Assembly: GCA_033819885.1 (NCBI GenBank) | Contig: JAQYUZ010000022.1 | Location: forward strand, 186,001 to 250,000 | Direction of reading: 5' to 3' | Source: Microbotryomycetes sp. JL201 | Lineage: Eukaryota; Basidiomycota; Microbotryomycetes | Length of the DNA: 64,000 nucleotides | Shown: positions 58,301-64,000 of the stretch, piece after piece | Layout of the letters: each line of letters starts with the position of its first letter | Position numbering within the stretch: the first letter of the stretch is position 1 | The notes under the pieces: generated by a model | Told to the model about the DNA's origin: nothing | Seen by the model: only the letters and a program-made list of their open reading frames with translations | Database searches by the model: none | Program-made: the position numbers and the translations under genes

Positions 58301-60543
58301 CGTTCCTGGACACTGTTTTGATTGTGTTGGTACGGCGCCGATTTCTTGTGATGTATGCCGTCGGCAAACAGCCGCTGGAGGAATTCTGTGCTGTTGAATT
58401 CGCCCCTGCCGTCGGTGCGCAGCGCCTGTACCTTGAGCGAATGATGTTTTTGCATGTGCGTCAGCCATCGGATCAAGGTGTTGGGCACAAGGGTCTTGTC
58501 GCTGAGCCCAAATATCCATCGGTACCGCGATGCGTCGTCGGTAACGCCAAGGACGTAACGCGCGCCGCAGTGCAACGCTCGAGTGCGGACGGGTCCGTAC
58601 AGGTCGGCGTGAAGGCGCTGAAGCGGCGTGGTGGACCAGTGGACGGCACTCTTGCGGTTGGACACAGTGTGAGACTTGGCTAAAGCGCAGTGCTGGCATT
58701 TCTGAACCTCATCCAGTTGACGTGTGCGTGATATTTCATTGCAGTGCGCTACTGTAATCTGACCGTCCCTTTCTAGCTCCAGCAACCGTGAGACGCCAGG
58801 GTGACCTAAGCGCTTGTGCCAGGTGAGAAGCCCTGCGGGAGTAGGGGACGGTACAGATGCCTTCAGCGCAACGTCGGAGGTTGAGGCCGTGAGCCAACTT
58901 GCCTTGGCGTGGAGCAAATTGTTGCGGCGTTCAAATGTGGCCATCAACTTGTCGCCTTTCAGCAGGTGATAGTTGTTCCCCTCGCCCCAAGACCGGAAAC
59001 CGTCATTGTAGAATGCGCCAAGAGAAAGCAGCGTGATCTGTTGTGTGGCCAGCACGTTGCCGGGGACGTAATACACCTCCTTCACCACGAGATTGTTGCT
59101 AGCGTCTTCGAAGCGACCGCGCAACATTCCAACGCCAATGGCGCGACCATTACCAGCAAATCCTGCGACGGGAAAGCTCTGTTTACCAAGTGGTTGGTAC
59201 CCAATCAGATTTTTCTTTGAGTTGGTAAAGTGCTTGGTGGCACTGGAATCCAGGATCGTTAACTTGGCCTTTTCTGCGCCCACGTGCAAAGCGAGCTCGT
59301 GGATGTGCGCGGCGAAGTCCCTTGCGAGTTGAAACCAGCTTGCGCCTCGCCACCAGGAGGCTGATCCGCACTCCCCATGACGAACCATGTAGCCGCCGGC
59401 TGTTGGGTTGTCATCTGCTTCCGAGTTGACAGCCACGTCGCTGATGTCGCTGTTATTGTCGTGGGTCACGTGGTACGCCTTGGCTTGTGCAGGTGTGGCC
59501 TTGATATTGATGCGGGCTAAGTTGGCGATGCGTTCATTGAGGCAAGCTCCTTTGTCATGGCGGTGGGGACAGCAGTTTGCCCAGTGGCCTTTTCCAAAGC
59601 ACAGCTTGCAGCTGCCGCGTAACCGGACGCCGGTGGCCTCCATGACAATGCCATGTTTAGTTAGCGGGCCTTGCTTCTTGGTCTTGTGAGGTGCATCTGC
59701 CGGCTGCGCGGAGAAGGCAGCGGCTGGAACGTTGTTTGCGAGGGAAACTGAGTCTTTAACGCGAGCGTCGTTGTCGCCAGCATATACGACGAGGGCACCC
59801 GCTAGCCGAGTCCATGAGACATCGTCTGTTGTGGCCAGGTGTTGATCGAAAACGGGTTGAAAGAATATGCCCGCCTTCGTTTTGGCCGCAACAAGCAGGT
59901 CAGCTAGGACAAAGTCTCTGATTGTCTCAGCTTTCTCCTTGACAATCCATTCCTGATACACGGCTTGTGGCTCTCTGGTCAGGTGTCGCCGCCACTCTTG
60001 AGAGCGATAGGCTGCCTCGCACTGGTCTGCGCGTTTCTTGAACTTGCGTGTCCATGCTTGCATGGTCATGCCTGAGTCTGTGAAGGTGGGCATGTTGTGG
60101 AACGCGTTCCGTGCGTTCATCATGGCCAGTCGTCCAACTTTGCCAGCAATTTGAGTGTCAAGCGAGGCAAACAGCTGGGTGATGTCCTCCGGTAGGGTCA
60201 CGTCGTCGCTACATGGACCCAGGCAGATGCGGACCAGTTTCAGTGTGTCGCCTCTGCGTTTCCGCCAGGCGTCGTTCTCTTTTTGGAGGTCATAGATTTC
60301 CTTCAAAAGCTCTTGTTTCTCTTTGGGGAGGTGGGTTTCCTCCGCGTCACGGCGCAATTTGTCGAGGGTCGCCTCCGACGTGCAAGTAAGTTTGCCGTTG
60401 ATGATGGATGCAAATCCCGCCTTGTCGAGCACAACGCGGAGGTCCTCCCGGAAGGCGTGGTAGTTGTCGCCCACTGGCCCCAGTGGGTAGTTGCGCAACA
60501 TGTCCGCGGCGGCCTGCTGGAGGCTGTCGTGTGCACGCGACAT
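55297..60543 (-). CDS. Copia gag-pol polyprotein (1,748 residues)
   Basis: One open frame. In order: gag region with a CCHC zinc knuckle (CKLCFGKGHWANC); aspartic protease (LDSSATKHFTN); integrase zinc region (HKRLGHPG ... CQHCALAK) and core (LHADLYGPVRTRALHCGARY, RTDGRGEFNSTEF); a long acidic/Asn-rich linker; reverse transcriptase (KYKARLVAQGDMQQEGIDFT, FDVSSAYLNAPIDVDAYLAL, LQRALYGLRQARRACYTTF); RNase H (YCDADHAADPVTRRSVTGFV, LTEAEYVALSQ). All parts of a copia polyprotein are present in a single frame. The stop overlaps the edge of the 3' LTR. Confidence 0.92.
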   Translation of the reverse strand: MSRAHDSLQQAAADMLRNYPLGPVGDNYHAFREDLRVVLDKAGFASIINGKLTCTSEATLDKLRRDAEETHLPKEKQELLKEIYDLQKENDAWRKRRGDTLKLVRICLGPCSDDVTLPEDITQLFASLDTQIAGKVGRLAMMNARNAFHNMPTFTDSGMTMQAWTRKFKKRADQCEAAYRSQEWRRHLTREPQAVYQEWIVKEKAETIRDFVLADLLVAAKTKAGIFFQPVFDQHLATTDDVSWTRLAGALVVYAGDNDARVKDSVSLANNVPAAAFSAQPADAPHKTKKQGPLTKHGIVMEATGVRLRGSCKLCFGKGHWANCCPHRHDKGACLNERIANLARINIKATPAQAKAYHVTHDNNSDISDVAVNSEADDNPTAGGYMVRHGECGSASWWRGASWFQLARDFAAHIHELALHVGAEKAKLTILDSSATKHFTNSKKNLIGYQPLGKQSFPVAGFAGNGRAIGVGMLRGRFEDASNNLVVKEVYYVPGNVLATQQITLLSLGAFYNDGFRSWGEGNNYHLLKGDKLMATFERRNNLLHAKASWLTASTSDVALKASVPSPTPAGLLTWHKRLGHPGVSRLLELERDGQITVAHCNEISRTRQLDEVQKCQHCALAKSHTVSNRKSAVHWSTTPLQRLHADLYGPVRTRALHCGARYVLGVTDDASRYRWIFGLSDKTLVPNTLIRWLTHMQKHHSLKVQALRTDGRGEFNSTEFLQRLFADGIHHKKSAPYQHNQNSVQERGWRTIQNAARAMLLWSGLPASFWLLAMQAAVYAINLTPSKANNGRTPAQVFYDGASTADYPPATDRLRTWGCVATVPFSHETLQTRSKLSPRARVARFVGYSMTSKAWLFYDATAKKVFESSHATFHKDQFDWVRSSDTEVLNWGNETDWENLDNADTTDGVTFADREHIPKGTSHGTSPEHRALDIDSNLDNRPTTQTPYQQQSTPLYAADGRLDLTPGYNTTQDSSSNDDSPTTPINNDLTRTSDTSAEGRQHGEAVNGIESHGDRDGCDINQERHRDLQGRDGHDTNNSDNAATPPRNLQFDNPGPAWQAAPTSRQQRTRKAPTHYGKVSAAVGSPHLIEEAPPPVRNATTGKGEQSISSLSTTHGAADTLVASDYVTVPTGPNPSPLENVDTRNIIQNCTWSGTAYHVSDASSTVKFLMCATQLQYDDNDSAEDVLGHAYVDGNDIALYAEPNKDAPTYKRALAGPDCDRWIEAIDTKMAALHAMNTFSEPIEFLPAGIRPIKSKWVLVVKRDGEGRVDKYKARLVAQGDMQQEGIDFTDTFSPTSRPTSSRILLSLAAGNWWPTRQFDVSSAYLNAPIDVDAYLALPDGTVCKLQRALYGLRQARRACYTTFCSWLTSQNFTRLQHNHAVFKRVDEKGRTILLAIHVDNGILAGDGDLDEFIDALTAASQVKVQPSVGHFLGQQVTREGDLGTISVTQTAFVDQLLGSVGMSTCSGRALPMRPHSHKPVSNLSKREAQPLPIDYRRVLGLLNFLAGATRPDIAHAVSVAGRYSATPTGTHWSDLKRILRYLKETCTVGIRYRHYADAPAHSLLAYCDADHAADPVTRRSVTGFVFKMSGGPISWTSKRQTLVTLSLTEAEYVALSQTTRKAVWLQFLTAEMGFKQSGPVPIYCNNKSAIALSDHPTNHQQTKHIAVHHHFVQDHVERKTVVINWVATARQTADVMTKGLDCVTHQRMCHLLGMTDDDEVQGGDIRTDAALVLGRNSNGFSLRRGE

Positions 60544-60642
60544 TGTGATTTGTTGGGTAGCCTAGCGAACGGTTTGTTTCTTCGATGAGGTGGGGCGAGG
60601 CCTCGTCTACCGTTTTCTTTGCTGGACAGGCCGACGCTACCA

Positions 60643-60833
60643 AATGAATAACCGTGTAACGCTGCTACACGAGTTAGATAGATGATCAACCCTGTTGCAA
60701 TGCGAGCCGCACTAACCTGCTACACAAGTTAGATAGATGATTGACGGAGGAAAAGCCTCCGTTGGAACTTGCATAGCCTAGGGCCCAATGCCTCCTGTCC
60801 TGTTGACGCCTGCTCATGCCGTGCCTTCTTACT
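60643..60833 (-). repeat. Copia 5' LTR (191 bp)
   Basis: Matches the other LTR except for one fewer 60-bp unit and three transitions, all TCG/TTG (or the complement). The primer-binding site begins at the next base (60642, minus strand), confirming the boundary. Confidence 0.88.
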
Positions 60834-60957
60834 AGCTTCAATCAAGAACATCAACTGGCTCAAAGGGGTGTAACCCCAAGCTGGATGGCTGGTATAACAT
60901 CAGCCTACAAACTGGCAACAAAGATAATGTTTCTTTTGTCAATCATGTTGTCTGACA
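60834..60957. repeat. Right piece of the interrupted L1-family LTR (copy 2)
   Basis: Continues the L1 LTR after the copia target duplication: AACTGGC, CCAAGCTGGA and the terminal GTTGTCTGACA align with copies 1 and 3. More diverged than copy 3. Confidence 0.65.
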
Positions 60958-61488
60958 CTTCCATGTTGAGCTGAATTTGCATAGGCACTCAGCTTGCTGT
61001 GCGTGCTGTGCAAGAGTGCTGGGGGTCCAGCTAAAAAAAACACACCCCAGTGAATTGCAGGCTTCTGATATGTCTGCATATCACACAGAAAGCCTGATTG
61101 GCCAATGGCAGGCGGGGTTATTTGTTAGCCATGGGCTTACTTGATCATGCTTCTCATAATTGAACTTGTTAGTGACGCTTCTGAACTGCTTTCTACTTTG
61201 GACAGCTTCTACCCTGGTATTCACTGCTCAGGCAAAGCTGTGTAATCCTTGCAGCCTTGCTGGGGTCAATGGCAGGAGAATGCTGCTTAACTTGCAACAG
61301 CAGTTTGCATGGAATGTCTGTGTGGGCACTTTGCAAAGCAAATGAAAATGTTCACATTGCCACTTCTGCTTTGCAAACACAAGGAGCATGCTTATGTCAC
61401 TGTGCAAGCTTCAGGTTGAATGCAATCTCTCTGGGATGTGAGATTGTTGCAAACTTGCTTTGCTTGCACTGAATCAAATCAAGACTGT
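60958..61488. other. Repeat-island DNA, no gene recognised
   Basis: About 530 bp, CpG-poor, CTTGCA/TGCAAG-rich. No known domain in any frame. Confidence 0.5.
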
Positions 61489-61826
61489 GTCAGAGACAGC
61501 CGAGCGTTGCAAACAAGTTGTCGAGCAAGACGCAGTGGCAAGTCCCTTTGCAAGTGGCAAGTTGCAAGACGGGAGTCCCTCAAAGGTGTGAAGCAAGGTC
61601 AAGCAAAGTCTCAGACAAGGTGAAGACGCGTTTGATCTAGTCTTGTCTTTGTGCTAGCTCTGTTAGTTTTCTGCAACTTGATTCTCGTCTTCACCTCGTC
61701 TGAGACTTTGCTCGACCTCGCTTTGCACCTTTGAGGGACTCCTGTCTCGCAACTTGCCACTTGCAAAGGGACTTGCCACTGCGTCTTGCTCGACAACTTG
61801 TTTGCAACGCCCGGCTGTCTCTGACA
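61489..61826. repeat. Large near-perfect inverted repeat (foldback/MITE-like)
   Basis: The left arm (61489 to about 61629) and right arm (about 61686 to 61826) are about 140 bp each and differ at only about eight places, all transitions and mostly at CpG. The spacer is about 55 bp. Outer ends read TGTCAGAGACAGCC. No transposase and no clear target duplication were seen. A transcript would fold into a long hairpin. Confidence 0.8.
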
Positions 61827-61838
61827 GACTGAGAATCA

Positions 61839-61891
61839 AGCTCTGCCTTGAGAAGCCTCAAGGCAGAGCTTCTGCTTCTCAAGGCAGAGCT
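61839..61891. repeat. Compound hairpin next to the inverted repeat
   Basis: AGCTCTGCCTTGAGAAGC (61839-61856) is the exact reverse complement of 61874-61891. A partial extra copy of the right-hand word lies between them, so two alternative stems can form. Confidence 0.65.
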
Positions 61892-62178
61892 TCTGGTCCT
61901 ACTCCAGTGGGGCAGAAGAAAGTGGTGCAGTTTACGTGACTGTCAGGAGAGGAGAAGGCATGTGGTACATTGCCAGTCAAGAGCTGTCACAGAAGCTACA
62001 GAAGCCAACAGTTGCACTGCAGACTGCAGACTGTGCATGTGGTAATTGTCTGCAGCAAAGATAATCTGACTGTGCACTGTACCTTACTTCTCCATTTGGG
62101 TCTCCTGTTTTGTAGTTTACCACTTGCAAGAAAAACACCTTACACCTTTGCTTGTAACTCAATTACAGTGCCAGGCCT
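61892..62178. other. Repeat-island DNA between hairpin and solo LTR
   Basis: About 290 bp with no recognisable gene or element; rich in TGCAGACTG-like words. Confidence 0.4.
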
Positions 62179-62853
62179 TGTTACAGATTCCTAATATCTG
62201 GTGGCGGTGCTGGGTCAGCGGACTTGACCGCCAGTGGCTGTCACAAACAGTTTTGCCACTGTCACGTGTCACGCCTTTGCTTGGACTTCGTGGAAAGCAA
62301 GATTGGATCAAGATGGTCATCAGGCATTGATTTGGATCTTGTTTACGTCAGTCTTTTGTCATTGTTAGCTCTATTTGTACATAGTTGTGCTCCAGCTCTC
62401 ATGTTCCGTCACCAAGCCATTTCTTGGTCTCAAGCTTTATTCCCTGTCGTCATTGCCCTGCTCCGCCGCTTCCTTTGCTTTCAGTCAGTAGCTTTTGTCT
62501 TTCTTGCAATTCAGATCTTGTTGTTTACCGTCACCACGGTTTGCGCCACTTTGTCCTCAGCCTACGCTACTTGCTTGCCAGAGATCCCCAGCCTTCTCTT
62601 TGCACCTTGCATTTGCTCAATTTGCCACTGCGCTCTTGCCACTCAACTCCAGCCGCGACAGTGGCAACAGAATTTGTTCTTTTGGTTTCTTCCTGATTCT
62701 ATGAGCTTAGTCCTCTTCTTGCGCTTTGGGTAGCTACATATAGTCGTTGAGGAGGCTCTCTCTTTCTCTTCCTCAGATCCTTACTTTGTGTTCACGCTCT
62801 GACAAGAGAAGCCTTCTCCAGACAATAACACTACTATTATACAATCTGTAATA
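62179..62853. repeat. Solo LTR of a second retroelement family (675 bp)
   Basis: Starts TGTTACAGATT and ends AATCTGTAATA, short inverted ends, with a perfect 5-bp target duplication GGCCT on both sides (62174-62178, 62854-62858). Contains a CATATAG TATA-like word near 62735 and a CT-rich interior. No coding capacity, as expected for a solo LTR left by recombination. Confidence 0.75.
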
Positions 62854-62858
62854 GGCCT

Positions 62859-63137
62859 TCTTTGACAGAAGATCTGAGTTTCATTCCAGACATCTGTCTT
62901 TGTCAAGTTATGTCCTGCGCCCTTGTACTCAAGCAGGTCAAACTCAGCCATTTCTGCTCCTCCTTCTGATGGACAGCTGGCCCAAGGCCATTCAAGCTCT
63001 GGCTGACTTCTATCAACAGACCTTTTGTGGTAGTGAGAAGGTGTCATTGACAAGATATAATGAAGATTGCTTTGCTGCCTGCTCCACTCAGGCTTCTGAT
63101 CTTCAACACAGTTCAGATCCTTCTGCTGGCAGTGTGG
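62859..63137. other. Repeat-island DNA with an undefined open frame
   Basis: The plus-strand frame at 62900-63163 runs into the next LTR and lacks any known motif. Probably a decayed repeat fragment. Confidence 0.4.
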
Positions 63138-63142
63138 TGGAG

Positions 63143-63293
63143 TGTAATGAACCTGGCTCCTGAGCTTTAACCAAGTACACTAACTGGCCAAAAAGGCACA
63201 AAATCCAAGCTGGAAGCTGGATTGCTCAGTACTATATAAGCCAAAGAGCTGGTCAACAAAGGAATTCATAGATGTGTATTAGGTTGTCTGACA
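63143..63293. repeat. Solo LTR, family L1 (copy 3), with intact target duplication
   Basis: Starts TGTAATGAACCTGGCTCC, ends GTTGTCTGACA (151 bp), flanked on both sides by TGGAG (63138-63142, 63294-63298). A TATATAA promoter word lies near 63234. The intact target duplication proves these are the true ends of the family and helps define copies 1 and 2. Confidence 0.8.
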
Positions 63294-63298
63294 TGGAG

Positions 63299-64000
63299 TG
63301 ACATAGAAAGACCAAGGCAAACTACAATCCATAATAAATATACTTGAGAATCCAGCCCAAGGCAATCTGAGGGACTTTGTGCCTACTTCTGTGCCTTTGG
63401 GTGAGATGCCATTAATGCCACAAGGTCAATCATTCCTGTACCACATAATGCTGCGCCTTGCAATGTGCTCTGTCTATTGGTTCTGCATTGGCTTTTGCCT
63501 TCACTACATTCTTTAGGTCACCACCTTGTCTGGACCATGCTTTGACCTTCAAGCTGAGAACAATCAGCTTTGTCAACATGCTGCTGCTCATGTATGTAGG
63601 AATTCCACCAGCCCCAATGCGCAGCTATCTCAGTAGCAAAGAGAGGGCCCTGGACAACAAGGATGAGCTGGAGGCGCACATGAACATGTTATGCAGTGTA
63701 CCTTTTCCCTCATTGCTTTCCCTAGGGCCTCGGCCTCTGACCTTAGCCGGACTAGCCGGGTTGTTTTCTTACCACAACATAGCTGTTCTCTCCTACGCGT
63801 CCTTGTCGCTTGGCGCTCACATAGAGACTTGTCCACTTGCTACAGGTGTACCACCAGCCGCATTGCGTACTTCGCATAATAGGAACAGGAGCGTTTGGTG
63901 CCGGACAAGTTTGGCTGAAGGCAGGTTGAGGTTGCAAGGCAACAGGAAATGGCAACGAGTGGCAAATGTTGTTGTTCTTGCTTCTGGCAAGCTGGTGTTG
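63299..64000. other. Right-hand end: repeat-island DNA, no gene recognised
   Basis: About 700 bp; only short unconnected open frames. A CCTAGGGCCTCGGCC-like GC-rich patch near 63720 is the only feature that stands out. Confidence 0.4.

Larger units (their letters stand above)
55051..60833 (-). mobile_element. Ty1/copia-type LTR retrotransposon, looks whole
   Basis: A 5,783-bp element on the minus strand: 5' LTR at 60643-60833, primer-binding site directly inside it (TGGTAGCGTCGG, fitting an initiator-tRNA-Met 3' end), one long gag-pol frame, a short purine tract before the 3' LTR at 55051-55301. It is flanked by a perfect 5-bp target duplication AGCTT (55046-55050 and 60834-60838). The order protease-integrase-reverse transcriptase-RNase H marks the copia superfamily. 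The LTRs are nearly identical apart from one extra 60-bp unit in the left copy, so insertion is recent. It sits inside an older unrelated LTR. Confidence 0.93.

Noticed and set aside
62224-62733. Hydrophobic plus-strand ORF (169 residues)
   Set aside because: Entirely inside the solo LTR defined by ends and target duplication; hydrophobicity comes from T-rich sequence.

Overview
This window is nuclear DNA of a fungus, most likely a basidiomycete. Genes are dense and on both strands. Most are broken by short introns (about 50-110 nt) with fungal branch-point words such as CTAAC or GCTGAC. The proteins are fungal and eukaryotic housekeeping factors: MCM10, eIF2D, VPS35, APC1, SEC12, MDJ1, DIM1, SPC3 and others. 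Phylum and subphylum are inferred; no rRNA or marker gene is present to settle them.

Layout. From 1 to 53.4 kb there are about 24 supported genes plus two doubtful ORFs: an SDR reductase cut by the left edge; a PDAP1/PP28 protein; a DUF1295 membrane reductase (minus); a small one-TM protein; MCM10; eIF2D (minus); VPS35; a second DUF1295 paralogue (plus); a flavin monooxygenase (minus); a NIPA-type Mg2+ transporter (minus); SFT2; uroporphyrinogen-III synthase; mitochondrial DnaJ MDJ1 (minus); DDI1; SEC12 (minus); a RING-CH E3 ligase; a DUF89/ARMT1 phosphatase (minus); a UBA-UBX protein; APC1 (minus); TAPT1/EMP65 (minus); SPC3 (minus); a Ser/Thr-rich one-TM protein (minus); a beta-adaptin without ear domain (minus); and DIM1. 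Neighbours are often divergent with very short shared promoters (63 bp for NIPA/SFT2, 83 bp for SEC12/RING-CH). There is no functional operon. A secretory-pathway flavour recurs (SFT2, SEC12, SPC3, VPS35, beta-adaptin, TAPT1), but this is probably chance.

From 53.4 kb to the right end (about 10.6 kb) there is no host gene. This is a repeat island: a young, whole-looking Ty1/copia element (55051-60833) sits inside an older, unrelated LTR; two solo LTRs carry intact 5-bp target duplications; a large near-perfect inverted repeat lies at 61489-61826; and there is further old repeat DNA. The old repeat DNA is strikingly CpG-poor. The differences between the two copia LTRs and between the two arms of the inverted repeat are almost all C-to-T/G-to-A changes at CpG, usually in TCG context. 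This points to a methylation-linked or RIP-like mutational defence acting on repeats.

The most notable observations are that mutational signature, the large foldback repeat, a 12-nt microexon in DIM1, two GC-AG introns in one small gene, and the DUF1295 pair. I did not find a clearly new multi-gene system.
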